64,000 bases of DNA from an uncultured Paracoccaceae bacterium (GTDB lineage Bacteria; Pseudomonadota; Alphaproteobacteria; Rhodobacterales; Rhodobacteraceae): NCBI GenBank assembly GCA_947494675.1, contig CANLVP010000001.1, positions 1,116,001 through 1,180,000 of the forward strand. The letters are read 5' to 3'. This document shows positions 53,958 to 63,997 of this stretch, in pieces (position 1 is the first letter of the stretch; the number at the start of each line of letters is the position of its first letter). Both the position numbers and the translations under genes were made by a program. The notes below the pieces were generated by a model. That model saw only the letters and a program-made list of their open reading frames with translations, was not told the origin of the DNA and did no database searches.

Positions 53958-55059
53958 GCCACGTCTCTTTGCCGACTTGATTGTCGTTGTTCACGCGCTG
54001 GTCTTCGTCATCCGGCGAACGCACTTCACCCGGCGCGAGGAAGAACCCGCCCGCGCCTTCGGGAAGCTCTTGTGCCAACACGGCAGAAACGGCTTCGCCG
54101 GGCGTGCGACCAAGTTGTTCAAAGACGGGCTTCAACACCATCTGCAAACCCCAAGCGGTCGCCTGATCGCTGGGACCAGAGGCATCGATGTATTGGTCCG
54201 CAACCCTTTCGTAGCTAGCAACAATTTCATCAACGACCTTGTCGGGGCCACCGGTGAAATGCCCCTCTTGCGCGATCCGAAAGGCGATTTCTGAACTGAC
54301 CAGATTGGCGTTGGCCAGACCTTCAAAATAGCTGGCAAAGACGAAATCATCATCGGGGGCCGCGTCATGTGGCTTGTATTGCGCCCAAGGGTCAGCGCCT
54401 GCGGCGAGCAAGGCGAGCACGGCCTCTAGATTGTCGCGCGGCGTCGCCAAGAGGATGTCACCGGTGCTGGAATAATGAGTGTTGGTCGCCTTCGGGCTGC
54501 CGCCAGAGGCCAGCCAGAGGTTCAGAAATTCCATTCCTGGACGATAATCGGGGAACCAAACGCGCCAGCCCTCAGTGTGATAGGTCACGGCGAGGAATGC
54601 CATTTCGTCGCTGTTAAAGCGCGGGTCTGCCCCGGCCGCAACAAGCGCCTCAGCTGCGCCGAAGTTGCGCGACAGGACCGCTTGGCGCAGCAAGGTATGC
54701 CCAAAGAGCGGCGCATCACTTGGAAACGGCATCGAGAAACTGCGATCAAGGTCATCGCCCAGCGCCGCGATTTGTTCGGGCGTGGGTGTCGCGCCCTCCA
54801 CGATTACGGCGGCCACGTCTGTCACCGCATCAGGGGCGTCAGGAAAATTGGTGGTCACGGTCGTCTCCTTCAAATCTTGCGCGATCTGCGCGGCGTTGGC
54901 CTCGGCCTCGGCGTCTCGTTCGGCGGATGCCTCTGCCAGCTCTGTCATCGTCTCTTCGAGCCCAGAGGCGAACCGGTTCATCTGCCACATCTGGTAGCCG
55001 AAGAAGGCAACCAACCCGACCAGAACCGCCCCGGCCAATATGATCGGTCCGCGTCTCAT
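53947..55059 (-). CDS. Membrane-anchored ankyrin-repeat protein, candidate lipase immunity
   Basis: About 370 residues from the ATG at 55059, four bases after the vgrG stop (an alternative start at 55089 lies inside vgrG). One N-terminal helix (about 5-24, IILAGAVLVGLVAFFGYQMW) and an Ala/Glu-rich coiled segment (about 30-62) suggest a periplasmic body. Ankyrin-like units are visible: LFGHTLLRQAVLSRNFGAAEALVAAGADP and DILLATPRDNLEAVLALLAAGADPW. Its place between vgrG and the lipase, with an 11-bp overlap to the lipase, is the usual position for an immunity or adaptor protein. A periplasmic immunity would match a lipase working from the periplasm. The role is inferred from context. Confidence 0.7.
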   Translation of the reverse strand: MRRGPIILAGAVLVGLVAFFGYQMWQMNRFASGLEETMTELAEASAERDAEAEANAAQIAQDLKETTVTTNFPDAPDAVTDVAAVIVEGATPTPEQIAALGDDLDRSFSMPFPSDAPLFGHTLLRQAVLSRNFGAAEALVAAGADPRFNSDEMAFLAVTYHTEGWRVWFPDYRPGMEFLNLWLASGGSPKATNTHYSSTGDILLATPRDNLEAVLALLAAGADPWAQYKPHDAAPDDDFVFASYFEGLANANLVSSEIAFRIAQEGHFTGGPDKVVDEIVASYERVADQYIDASGPSDQATAWGLQMVLKPVFEQLGRTPGEAVSAVLAQELPEGAGGFFLAPGEVRSPDDEDQRVNNDNQVGKETWHGR

Positions 55060-55063
55060 CGGA

Positions 55064-57097
55064 TCAGTTGATCTTGACCATTTTGCCAAGGATCTTGACC
55101 AAACTGCTGGCTGTGACTGAGATCTTCTTGCCGTTCACGTTGATGTCGCCATTGGCCTTCATTTCGATCCGGCTTTGACCCACGGTCAGGGTGATTTTGT
55201 CGCCTGCCGTAATCTCAATATTCTTGCCAGCGTCGAGCGTGTAGTTGCTCCCGACCTTGCTGTCCTTGTTCTTGCCGACCTCTTCCGAGTGATTTTCGCC
55301 AATGGTCTGGACCTTGTTGACCTCAACCGACATGTTCAGCGTGCCCTCGCCCATGGCGGTGCCTTTTTTGCCGTAGGCGCTTGGGATCGTCGGCAGACCT
55401 TCTTCGCTGTCGGATGAACCAGCGGGCGTCACCGCAGCCTTGTTGCCAGGGCCGACGCGGATATCCATGTTGCCATCAACGACCTGCAACAGGTTGTTGC
55501 CAATCTCGCTGGCTTTGTTGTGTCCGACGCTTTCGACCTTGTTGACGTTCACGCGCTCTGACTGGTTGTTCTCGATCTTGGAATTGCGGTCCTTTTGGGC
55601 GTGGACAAATATCTCTTCTTCGCCGTTCTTGTCTTCGAACCGAAGCTCGTTAAAGCCCTTACCCTGATGGGTGTCGGTTTTGAACGTGCTGCGCGTTTTG
55701 TGTTCGGGCAGGTTATACGGCACGTCGTTTTTGCCGTTGTACACACAGCCCGTGACAAGCGGTTTGTCTGGATCGCCTTCCAGGAATTCGACCACGACCT
55801 CCATCCCGATACGTGGGATGACCATGCCGCCCCAACCGTTACCCGCCCAATTCTGGCTCACGCGGCAGCGCATGGAATAGGCACCATCAAGGTCCCAGTG
55901 GAACTGCACAATGATGCGGCCAAAGTCGTCGCAATCAATCTCACCTTCGCCAACGACAACGGCGGTTTGCGGGCCATGCACCAAGGCCAGCGGGGTCTTG
56001 CGGTCGGGCGCATAGGGTGCGTCGACAGGCACGAACTGATAGCTGCCTTTGAAGACAAAACCGGGATCGCCTTCCCCGGACATGTATTCTTGATTGGCGA
56101 AGGAATGCGTTGCTCCAAGGCAAAGGTAGGTCTCGCTCACGACTTGCGACGCAGCTTGACCGCTAAGCTTTACCTTCATGCCCGCGCCAAGACTGACGCA
56201 ATCGCCCTCGCTTGTGTGGCGATGATCCTTGCCGCGTTCCTGCGTAATCCGCGTGGCGATCAGGTCCTTGCCGTCTTGTTCCGTCAGGTAGCCGCCGGGG
56301 TAGTCATAGGCCTCGATCTCGCCCTCGGCATAGGTCGCATCGCCTTGCCGATCCACGTCCATCTTGGCCGTCGGAAACTTGAAATTGTAATCCTTGAGCA
56401 GCATGGCCCCTGTGGTCATGTTGCGGCCCTTTTGCCAGGTCCAAAAGTGTTCTTCATCGGCGTCGTGGTGGCCTGCCACGTCCATATAGGGTCGGGTCGT
56501 GCCGGGGACGTCGTCAAAGCTGTCGACGGCATCTGTGATGACCATCGTGTGCGACCCGTCGTCATGTTTGAAGTGGAACGACAATCCAAACCGTTCCATC
56601 AAACGACGCGCAAAGGCCAGATCAGTTTCCCGGTATTGGACGGTATATTCCAGCACTGGATAGCTCTTGTTGTGTTTGAATTCGTAAGCCGGGCTACCAA
56701 GCCCCGAATAGCTGCTGAGCAGTTCTTCAAGGATATCGGTGACCGTCATTTCATGGAAAATGCGTTGATTGCGGCGCTTGTCCAAAAGCGCGAACCAAGG
56801 TTCTAGCGTCAGCCTGAATATCGCGCGGTCATCGGTTTCCCCGATCCAGCGGCCTGAGGTGACGATGCCGTCAAAATACCGTTCGTTGTGGTCTTTGGTC
56901 TGGATCACAACTGTCGCATGGGTGCCCAACAACTCGTCCAGTTTCACGCTGACATCGGCGCATTGCGCTTCGACCTCGTATTCAAACAGGTTGTCCACGT
57001 GGTCGGTGCCGTTGAACCGGCGAAGGTGCAGAATGTCTTTGCCCAACGCGGTATAAAGCTGTGCCGCGCGCATGACTTGAGATGTCTTTGTTACCAT
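55064..57097 (-). CDS. vgrG: T6SS spike protein VgrG (TssI)
   Basis: 677 residues, the length of a VgrG without effector extension. It has the gp27/gp44-like N-terminal domain (VDNLFEYEVEAQCADVSVKLDELLG; QYRETDLAFARRLMERFGLSFHF), the gp5 OB-fold (RIIVQFHWDLDG; RVSQNWAGNGWGGMVIPRIGMEVVVEFLEGDPDKPLVTGCVYN), and a C-terminal beta-needle of short repeats ending NGKKISVTASSLVKILGKM. A linker rich in Gly/Ser (VTPAGSSDSEEG) interrupts the needle at about residues 565-600. VgrG trimers form the tip, topped by the PAAR-like protein made from the upstream gene. Confidence 0.96.
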   Translation of the reverse strand: MVTKTSQVMRAAQLYTALGKDILHLRRFNGTDHVDNLFEYEVEAQCADVSVKLDELLGTHATVVIQTKDHNERYFDGIVTSGRWIGETDDRAIFRLTLEPWFALLDKRRNQRIFHEMTVTDILEELLSSYSGLGSPAYEFKHNKSYPVLEYTVQYRETDLAFARRLMERFGLSFHFKHDDGSHTMVITDAVDSFDDVPGTTRPYMDVAGHHDADEEHFWTWQKGRNMTTGAMLLKDYNFKFPTAKMDVDRQGDATYAEGEIEAYDYPGGYLTEQDGKDLIATRITQERGKDHRHTSEGDCVSLGAGMKVKLSGQAASQVVSETYLCLGATHSFANQEYMSGEGDPGFVFKGSYQFVPVDAPYAPDRKTPLALVHGPQTAVVVGEGEIDCDDFGRIIVQFHWDLDGAYSMRCRVSQNWAGNGWGGMVIPRIGMEVVVEFLEGDPDKPLVTGCVYNGKNDVPYNLPEHKTRSTFKTDTHQGKGFNELRFEDKNGEEEIFVHAQKDRNSKIENNQSERVNVNKVESVGHNKASEIGNNLLQVVDGNMDIRVGPGNKAAVTPAGSSDSEEGLPTIPSAYGKKGTAMGEGTLNMSVEVNKVQTIGENHSEEVGKNKDSKVGSNYTLDAGKNIEITAGDKITLTVGQSRIEMKANGDINVNGKKISVTASSLVKILGKMVKIN

Positions 57098-57127
57098 CGG
57101 TCTGGTCCCGCAATCATTCTAATAGGT

Positions 57128-57541
57128 TCAAAACTTCGGTGGCTCAAAATATACGAGCCGCCCGACTGTATTTCCCGGACCTTCTGGTCCGGCGCAGTTC
57201 ATTTCATAAAGGTTGTTGTTCTGGATCAGCTCGCGGCCATCGACCAAAACCGAACCATGGTTCGCAATCGGGCGGCACCAGCCACGGTTCACGTTGGACT
57301 TGATGCCACCAACCGTGCCGGGCTCGTCCCCGACCACCTTGTTGGTGCGCGACGCCATGGTGAAGGCTTCTTTGTCAGTGATCTTGACGCTGGGCACGGT
57401 CTTGGTCGCCCAATCAAGGCGCGAGATGATCATATAGGGGATCGGCACAACCGCATTGCCCACGGGGGTTTTGCAGACATCCGGCGCCATACACATGATG
57501 ATGGCGTTGGGGCCTTGTTTGCGGGCGATGGTCATGTCCAT
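57128..57541 (-). CDS. PAAR-like protein (DUF4150) capping VgrG
   Basis: 137 residues. The DUF4150/PAAR-like pattern is clear: MAPDVCKTPVGNAVVPIPYMII near the N-terminus, DKEAF, the TSNGDEPGT-like TNKVVGDEPGTVGGIKSN and a Cys-containing CRPIANHGSVLVDGRELI. It ends without a toxin extension. PAAR-like proteins sharpen the VgrG spike and can attach effectors. It is 30 bp before vgrG and 4 bp after the DUF2169 gene, which encodes its likely loading partner. Confidence 0.9.
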   Translation of the reverse strand: MDMTIARKQGPNAIIMCMAPDVCKTPVGNAVVPIPYMIISRLDWATKTVPSVKITDKEAFTMASRTNKVVGDEPGTVGGIKSNVNRGWCRPIANHGSVLVDGRELIQNNNLYEMNCAGPEGPGNTVGRLVYFEPPKF

Positions 57542-57545
57542 GGCG

Positions 57546-58580
57546 TTATCCGATCTTTACACTTTGCAACTGACCGGTCGTGAACCGATCAGGGCCAGTC
57601 ACAAGTGCGCGCCAAATCAGCGTCACCCGGTGCTGCGTTGCATCCGGGTTCGCCACATCGATATGCACTGTGTCCAGTTTCATGGTGTGGTTCTTGGTCA
57701 CGTTCTCGCCTTCTGCTGCCAGCATCAGTTTTACCCCTGGAAGGGTCAGGCTGCGCCGTCCCCCACCTTCGGTCATACCATCCAGATGAATGGTCTCTGT
57801 TCCGTCCAGCATAGGGTCAATTTGCAGCGCGTGGGGCGCTGCGTTCCAAAAACGAAGATCATAATCCTCTGGCATGCGGGGGTGCCGGGTTGATTCCCAG
57901 TCGGCATCAAACGTGCCCGCGTAGGCCCGGCGCGGCATCCAGGCCTTTGCAATCGGGCCAAAGCCATGCACCGTCATTTCGGCGGCGGGGTCTTTGACCA
58001 TGAACTCTGCCACGCTGCCGATTTGCGCCGCGGCAAAGCTTTGCTTGCCCTCAAGGCTTTGGGCCGTCGCAAAGCCCTGACCGGCAGGGTTGAGTTCGTG
58101 AATGTCGGGTGTTTCTGCCTCGGGGTCGCCTTGGGCCGCACCGCCATAGGCCAGATCGTAAGACATCGGCACCTGCGTAACCGCTTCTGGTTCGGACAGT
58201 GACCAGCCCATCATACCCTTGGACCACAACGCGGGCCCACGCACGCGGCAGGCATAGTGCAGCTTATCCGGGATATTCACCGAGACTTCCCAATCTTGCG
58301 CAGGCCGTCCATCCGGTGCGTGGGCCACGGCGCTGATTGTCAAATCCGTCGCGACCTTTGCCGGTGCGATTTCCTGTTCGGTCACAAGCGCAGAATTTGC
58401 CACATCACCTGCAAAAACATCTGTCAGCTCAAGCTCTGGACCCGGCTTGATTGTCTTGAGCGTGCCGTCTTCGCGGATCTCAAAGACAGCCTTAGCCACG
58501 ACGACACCCACTTCGGTATCGTCCGTGTGCCAGTGCTTGAAAAACAGCGCACCAAGGGGAAGCAGCGAAGAAATATGCAT
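57546..58580 (-). CDS. DUF2169 protein, T6SS effector/PAAR adaptor
   Basis: About 344 residues from the ATG at 58580, where the DUF2169 homology begins (LLPLGALFFKHWHTDDTEVGVVVAKAVFEI, ALVTEQEIAPAKVATDLTISAVAHAPDGRPAQDWEVSV, CRVRGPALW, VPMSYDLAYGGA, GFGPIAKAWMPRRAYAGTFD). A longer frame to a GTG at 58712 adds 44 residues outside the family core and is less likely. DUF2169 proteins are chaperones/adaptors encoded beside PAAR-like and VgrG genes. It is first in the spike/effector operon, with 178 bp to the divergent copA start. Confidence 0.82.
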   Translation of the reverse strand: MHISSLLPLGALFFKHWHTDDTEVGVVVAKAVFEIREDGTLKTIKPGPELELTDVFAGDVANSALVTEQEIAPAKVATDLTISAVAHAPDGRPAQDWEVSVNIPDKLHYACRVRGPALWSKGMMGWSLSEPEAVTQVPMSYDLAYGGAAQGDPEAETPDIHELNPAGQGFATAQSLEGKQSFAAAQIGSVAEFMVKDPAAEMTVHGFGPIAKAWMPRRAYAGTFDADWESTRHPRMPEDYDLRFWNAAPHALQIDPMLDGTETIHLDGMTEGGGRRSLTLPGVKLMLAAEGENVTKNHTMKLDTVHIDVANPDATQHRVTLIWRALVTGPDRFTTGQLQSVKIG

Positions 58581-58758
58581 ACTTTGATCAGAATCCAAAA
58601 TCGCTTCAATGGCGTCAGAGTGACAAGCTGACGGCTCTGTGTCCAGAATGTTGCCAGATTCGGGGCAGTTACGCAGGTCCGGAAAACCCCCGCTCTTGAC
58701 GATTTCGACCACATGACCCTTATAAGACAGGGCATAATCCAGAAAAGTCAGGTCCGTT

Positions 58759-61182
58759 GTGACAGCAACAGTACAGCTTCAATTGACGGGATTGTCCTGC
58801 GCATCCTGCGTCGGGCGCGCGCAATCGGCCATAGCGGCGGTGCCGGGCGTGACGTCGGCGCAGGTCAATCTGGCCAATATGACGGCAACTGTCGCAATGG
58901 ATGGCAACCTGTCGGATGTGACGCTGGCGTTGGCAAATGCGGGCTACCCGGCCGAAATGACCACGACCACCTTGTCCATTGACGGCATGACCTGCGCCTC
59001 TTGCGTGGGCAGGGTTGAGCGTGCCTTGCAAGCCCACCCGGCCGTTCAGTCAGCATCGGTCAATTTGGCGACCAAACAGGCGCAAGTCACCCACGCCGTG
59101 GGGGCCGTCGCGCCGGATGCCCTTGCCCAGATCGCAACGGACGCAGGCTACGCAACGCGCGTGACCGAAGCGGAAGACCCTGTCGATCGAACGGGGCAAG
59201 AAGCGGACGACCTGCGCCGGGCCACGATGCTCGCAGCAGCCCTGACTTTGCCAGTTTTCGTTCTTGAAATGGGTGGGCATCTGTTTCCTGCATTCCATCA
59301 TTGGATCGCGCAAAGCATTGGCCACCAGACAAGTTGGGTCATCCAATGGGTCCTGACCACATTGGTTTTGGCCGGGCCCGGACGGGTTTTCTTCGCTAAG
59401 GGCATTCCCGCACTCTTACGTGGCGCGCCCGAGATGAACGCGCTCGTTGTTTTGGGCACCTCGGCGGCCTGGGGCTATTCGACCCTCGCATTACTTGCGC
59501 CCGGTCTCTTCCCACCCGGCACCCGTGCCGTGTTTTTTGAGGCAGCCGCCGTCATCGCCACGCTGATCCTTTTGGGCCGCTGGCTTGAGGCGCGAGCCAA
59601 AGGCCGGACCGGAGCCGCCATTCGCAAGCTGGCGGACCTGCGCCCCGCCACTGCGCGCATTCTGCAAAACGGCACCCCCGTTGAGGTCCCCTTGGCGCAG
59701 GTCAAAATCGGCGATGTTCTGATCGTGAAACCGGGTGAGGGCATTCCCGTCGATGGGCAGATCATCAAAGGTCAGTCATGGGTTGATGAAAGCATGCTGA
59801 CCGGCGAACCCGCGCCCGTGGACAAGACCATCGGAGCTTCGGTTACCGGTGGCACGGTCAATGGGAACGGGCTGCTGGAAATGCGGGCCGACGCCGTTGG
59901 TGAGGCGACTGTGCTGGCCCAGATCATCCGCATGGTGTCAGAGGCTCAGGGTGCAAAGCTTCCCATACAGGCGCTTGTCGACCGGATCACCGGATACTTC
60001 GTGCCTGCCGTGATGGCCCTTGCCGCGGTGACGGTGCTGGTCTGGTTGGTTTTTGGTCCGGACCCGGCCCTGTCCTATGCGTTGGTCGCCGGGGTGTCCG
60101 TGCTGATTATCGCTTGCCCATGTGCAATGGGATTGGCGACGCCGACCTCGATCATTGTGGGGATCGGGCGGGCTGCAGGTGCGGGTGTCTTGTTCCGCAA
60201 AGGCGACGCTTTGCAAGCCTTGCAATCGGTCCGCATCGTGGCCTTTGACAAGACCGGAACACTAACAGCCGGTCGGCCCGAGGTTACAACCTTTCAATTG
60301 CAGAACGGATATCAAAAGGCGGACGTCCTGCCGGTTTTGGCCGCAGTCGAACAATCGTCTGAACACCCCATCGCGCAGGCCATCGTCCGTGCCGCAGGTC
60401 AGGTCACATTGCCGGATGTTACAGCGTTTGAGTCCCTCACCGGACTTGGGGTTCGTGCGGAGGTAAACGGCGCAGATGTTCTGATCGGGGCGGATCGCTT
60501 GATGGCAGATCGGGGCATCGCGCTAGGCGCGCTAGAGGACACAGGCAAAGCCATCGCAGCAAAAGGCGCATCCCCGCTTTATGCCGCCATCGATGGTCAG
60601 ATCGTGGCCGTGATTGGCGTCACCGATCCGATCAAACCCAACACACCGGAGGCGATTGCGGCGCTGCACGCCCGCGGTATCAAGGTTGCGATGATCACCG
60701 GCGACAATGCCGCGACGGCGCACGCGATCGCGCAACACCTGCACATCGATCACGTCGTGGCAGAGGTCATGCCGGACGGAAAAGTTGCAGCACTCAACAA
60801 CCTGCGGGACGCACATGGCACGATTGCCTTTGTCGGCGACGGCATCAATGACGCCCCCGCCCTTGCCACGGCGGATGTTGGCATCGCGGTTGGCAATGGC
60901 ACCGATGTTGCCATCGAGGCTGCCGATGTCGTCTTGATGTCGGGTGCTTTGCCCGGCGTGGCGACCGCGCTTTCGCTTAGCCACGCGACAATGCGCAATA
61001 TCCGGCAGAACCTCTTTTGGGCATTCGCCTATAACGCAGCACTGATCCCGGTCGCCGCAGGCGTGCTCTACCCGATATGGGGCATCACCCTGTCACCAAT
61101 GCTGGCGGGGGCTGCGATGGCCTTGTCTTCCGTCTTTGTTGTCAGCAACGCACTGCGGTTGCGCCGCGCGCCATTGGTATAG
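58759..61182 (+). CDS. copA: Copper-type P1B-ATPase (CopA-like)
   Basis: 807 residues, GTG start. Two N-terminal metal-binding HMA domains carry CASC motifs (Cys14/Cys17 and about Cys78/Cys81). Core motifs are all present: TGEPAPV, the membrane CPC metal site (about 453-455, [11 protein letters not shown]), DKTGT with phosphorylated Asp near 497, [21 protein letters not shown] and [10 protein letters not shown]. It would pump Cu(I) out of the cytoplasm. Only a weak CAGG ribosome site precedes the start. It is transcribed away from the T6SS operon and is probably a neutral neighbour. No CueR-type operator was identified. Confidence 0.92.
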   Translation: MTATVQLQLTGLSCASCVGRAQSAIAAVPGVTSAQVNLANMTATVAMDGNLSDVTLALANAGYPAEMTTTTLSIDGMTCASCVGRVERALQAHPAVQSASVNLATKQAQVTHAVGAVAPDALAQIATDAGYATRVTEAEDPVDRTGQEADDLRRATMLAAALTLPVFVLEMGGHLFPAFHHWIAQSIGHQTSWVIQWVLTTLVLAGPGRVFFAKGIPALLRGAPEMNALVVLGTSAAWGYSTLALLAPGLFPPGTRAVFFEAAAVIATLILLGRWLEARAKGRTGAAIRKLADLRPATARILQNGTPVEVPLAQVKIGDVLIVKPGEGIPVDGQIIKGQSWVDESMLTGEPAPVDKTIGASVTGGTVNGNGLLEMRADAVGEATVLAQIIRMVSEAQGAKLPIQALVDRITGYFVPAVMALAAVTVLVWLVFGPDPALSYALVAGVSVLIIACPCAMGLATPTSIIVGIGRAAGAGVLFRKGDALQALQSVRIVAFDKTGTLTAGRPEVTTFQLQNGYQKADVLPVLAAVEQSSEHPIAQAIVRAAGQVTLPDVTAFESLTGLGVRAEVNGADVLIGADRLMADRGIALGALEDTGKAIAAKGASPLYAAIDGQIVAVIGVTDPIKPNTPEAIAALHARGIKVAMITGDNAATAHAIAQHLHIDHVVAEVMPDGKVAALNNLRDAHGTIAFVGDGINDAPALATADVGIAVGNGTDVAIEAADVVLMSGALPGVATALSLSHATMRNIRQNLFWAFAYNAALIPVAAGVLYPIWGITLSPMLAGAAMALSSVFVVSNALRLRRAPLV

Positions 61183-61284
61183 GCCCTGCAGTTGTTCCGC
61201 GCGCGAGATGCAAAACTAGTTCAAGAAAAACTCAAATTTAATGTTTTTCCTTGAGGTTCCGATCAATCGATTGGGAATCAGAGT

Positions 61285-63333
61285 GTGAGAATCTTGGCAA
61301 AACTGAATGCGGGCATCGTTGCGAATGCCCGAACCATCCGGCCAGAGAGCCTTTGGAAAAGGTATGCCGCCGCTGCGCTGGTGCTGGTCCTGCTGATTAT
61401 GTCGGCCCATGTCGCGAACCGATCCATGATTGAACGCGGGTTGATCGATGCAGATGTGATCCGAAAAGCGGGCGAAATGCGTCTGCTCACCCAGCGAATT
61501 GTCTTGCAAGCGGTTGAGCTTGTGAATGATCCAGATGCAGACGTTACCGTTGGCGATTTCACAGCCACGCTTGATCAATTTGAGGCCTATCATGACGACC
61601 TGAACGTCGAAACTGCAGTAAGCCCAGCACTTTGGTCAGCCTATTATGATGCGCCGTTGAACATTGATGCACGCGTGCAGTTGTTTGCTGCTTCGGCGCG
61701 GGGGGTGGCGCTTAGTCTTAGTCAAGGCGTTGCTGCTGATACCGCGCTTCAAACGATGATTTCTTTTGATCACGAAGATCTGGTGCGCGACCTCAGCCAG
61801 ATCGTCAGTTTACTTGTCGCAGAATCTCGGGCGGGCATCACTGATCTGCGCTACTTGCAGGCCATGATTTCGGGCGGTGCTGTGTTGGTCATTTTGTTGC
61901 AAGCAGGTCTGATTTTTTACCCAGCGCATCTGACAGTCACGACCAAGATTCGGGAACTGCAAGAAAACCGAAACCGTCTGGAGCTTAACCAGGCAGAGCT
62001 GCGCCAAACGAACCTCGCTTTGGAAAGGGCCGCGACGCACGATGCGATGTTGCAATTGCCCAACCGGCTTGCGTTTGTAGACAAGGTTGCCGCGGCACTG
62101 ACGCAAGATCCATCCGCATTCGGTGTCATGCACATCGATATCGACCGTTTCCGCGCGATCAACGATGCCGCCGGGGAACAGGCTGGCGATGATGTATTGA
62201 TCATGGTGCGCGATGTCCTGCTTGAATTGATCGGCCCCCATGATGTTCTCGCACGGACAGGCGGCGACGAATTCATGCTACTCACGTTTCATGACGTGGA
62301 AACCCTGGCCATTCAGATTGGTGAACAGTTTTCGCACCCCGTTTCTTTGAACGGGCGGCGGTTGGACATCAGCCTCACGATTGGTATCGCTGACAACCCA
62401 TCTGACCAAAAAGATCCGCTTGGCATCATTTCGAATGCAGAGCTCGCGCTCAAAGCTGCAAAGGCCTTGGGCCGTGGACAAGTGGTGACTTATTCAGAAC
62501 AGCTGCGGGCGGAGCGTCTTAAGCGCGATCGTCTTGCCGCAGAACTGCCAGAGGCGCTGCGCAATGGTGAAATCAGGCCGTTCTTTCAGCCTCAGGTCAA
62601 TCTGGCGGACAATTCGCTCGCCGGGGTTGAGGTTTTGGCAAGATGGCAGCACCCGACCCTTGGTATTGTGCCGCCAGACGTCTTTCTCCCGCTCGCCAAT
62701 GCCGAAGGCTTGTCACGCAAGCTCGATCAGGTTGTCTGGTCACAAGCCATGCGGCAATTCCAGATTTGGGCCGAGGCAGGTTTGGACGTGCCACGTATTT
62801 CCCTTAATGCCGCACCTGATACCATTGCTGATGCGCGTATTGTTCCCAACCTCCTGATTGATATGGCCACCTACGGGCTGAAGGCCGAAAACCTTGCAAT
62901 CGAAGTGCTTGAGACGACCTTTATCGGCAGCATTTACGACGCGGCTGCGATCAATATTGACCGATTGATCGGCGCAGGCGTGACTGTTGAACTTGACGAT
63001 TTTGGCACAGGATACGCATCACTTTCAAAGCTCATTCAGCTCAGCCTTTCAGGGATCAAGCTGGACCAATCGCTCATTCACCCGCTACCTGCCCCCAATG
63101 CAGAAAGCATCGTGCGGGCTATGCTGGCCATCGCGAGCGAAATGGCCATCCATGTCGTCGCCGAAGGTGTCGAAACCGATGCGCAAGCCGCCTACCTCAA
63201 GAATGTGGGCTGCGACATCGGGCAAGGCTATGGCATCGGGCGACCCATGCCAGCAGAGCATTTTCACGAATGGATGACCGCTAATCCAGCACACTCAGGC
63301 GAGAATACGTCGCAAGGTACGCTCCGGGCTTGA
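61285..63333 (+). CDS. Membrane GGDEF-EAL protein (c-di-GMP turnover)
   Basis: 682 residues, GTG start at 61285. Two membrane helices (about 26-46 and 190-212) enclose a PilJ-like periplasmic sensor part (EMRLLTQRIVLQAVELV). The GGDEF domain keeps the GGDEF motif near residue 326; the usual RxxD inhibitory site five residues before it reads GPHD, so product inhibition may be missing. The EAL domain has EVLAR (the EAL position), NAAP, EVLETTF, DDFGTGYASL, KLDQS and AEGVE, so phosphodiesterase activity is likely. It may be bifunctional. c-di-GMP could affect the EPS and T6SS nearby, but no evidence ties it to them. Confidence 0.92.
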   Translation: MRILAKLNAGIVANARTIRPESLWKRYAAAALVLVLLIMSAHVANRSMIERGLIDADVIRKAGEMRLLTQRIVLQAVELVNDPDADVTVGDFTATLDQFEAYHDDLNVETAVSPALWSAYYDAPLNIDARVQLFAASARGVALSLSQGVAADTALQTMISFDHEDLVRDLSQIVSLLVAESRAGITDLRYLQAMISGGAVLVILLQAGLIFYPAHLTVTTKIRELQENRNRLELNQAELRQTNLALERAATHDAMLQLPNRLAFVDKVAAALTQDPSAFGVMHIDIDRFRAINDAAGEQAGDDVLIMVRDVLLELIGPHDVLARTGGDEFMLLTFHDVETLAIQIGEQFSHPVSLNGRRLDISLTIGIADNPSDQKDPLGIISNAELALKAAKALGRGQVVTYSEQLRAERLKRDRLAAELPEALRNGEIRPFFQPQVNLADNSLAGVEVLARWQHPTLGIVPPDVFLPLANAEGLSRKLDQVVWSQAMRQFQIWAEAGLDVPRISLNAAPDTIADARIVPNLLIDMATYGLKAENLAIEVLETTFIGSIYDAAAINIDRLIGAGVTVELDDFGTGYASLSKLIQLSLSGIKLDQSLIHPLPAPNAESIVRAMLAIASEMAIHVVAEGVETDAQAAYLKNVGCDIGQGYGIGRPMPAEHFHEWMTANPAHSGENTSQGTLRA

Positions 63334-63385
63334 GAACGATGGCGGCAAACCGTATCTGAGGCTTAACAAACGGATCGGATCATCA

Positions 63386-63997
63386 ATGGCCAATTACCTC
63401 TATCAAAACGACCTGCCCGATGGGCTTGATCTTGGTCCTATTGTCGCCATCGACTGCGAGACCATGGGGCTTAACCCGCATCGCGACCGGTTGTGCCTGA
63501 TCCAGATGTCGGGTGGCGACGGAAATTGCCATCTTGTGCAAGTTGCCAAAGGCCAGACCGCCGCGCCAAATCTATGCGCGATGCTGGAAAACCCTGAGGT
63601 GCTCAAGCTTTTCCATTTTGGCCGTTTCGATATCGCGGCGCTGATGCATGCCTTTGGCGCAACAACGGCCCCCGTTTACTGCACCAAGATCGCGTCAAAA
63701 ATGGCCCGCACATTTACGGATCGCCACGGTCTAAAGAACCTTCTGCAAGAACTTGTTGGCGTCGATATTTCGAAGCACCAGCAGCAAAGCGATTGGGGTG
63801 CCACGTCACTGACCGACGCGCAGTTAGACTACGCCGCGTCCGATGTTTTGTACCTGCACAAGCTGCGCGACGTCTTGAACGACATGTTGGCGCGTGAGGG
63901 CCGGACCGAGATGGCGCAATCCTGTTTCGATTTCCTGCCGACCCGCGCGCAACTTGATCTGGCCGGTTGGCCCGAAATCGATATCTTTTCGCACTGA
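63386..63997 (+). CDS. RNase D-like 3'-5' exonuclease
   Basis: 203 residues, the exonuclease domain only, without the HRDC domains of full-length RNase D. The DEDD-type motifs are visible: VAIDCETMGL (Asp23, Glu25), FHFGRFDIAAL (Asp) and the third motif QLDYAASDVLYL (Tyr and Asp). The short form is common in Alphaproteobacteria. It would trim RNA 3' ends. It stands alone, 52 bp after the GGDEF-EAL gene on the same strand. Confidence 0.9.
   Translation: MANYLYQNDLPDGLDLGPIVAIDCETMGLNPHRDRLCLIQMSGGDGNCHLVQVAKGQTAAPNLCAMLENPEVLKLFHFGRFDIAALMHAFGATTAPVYCTKIASKMARTFTDRHGLKNLLQELVGVDISKHQQQSDWGATSLTDAQLDYAASDVLYLHKLRDVLNDMLAREGRTEMAQSCFDFLPTRAQLDLAGWPEIDIFSH

Noticed and set aside
58424-58735. 103-codon frame overlapping the DUF2169 start
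   Set aside because: Different frame from the recognised DUF2169 domain and no conserved features; the AT-leaning gap is better read as a divergent promoter.
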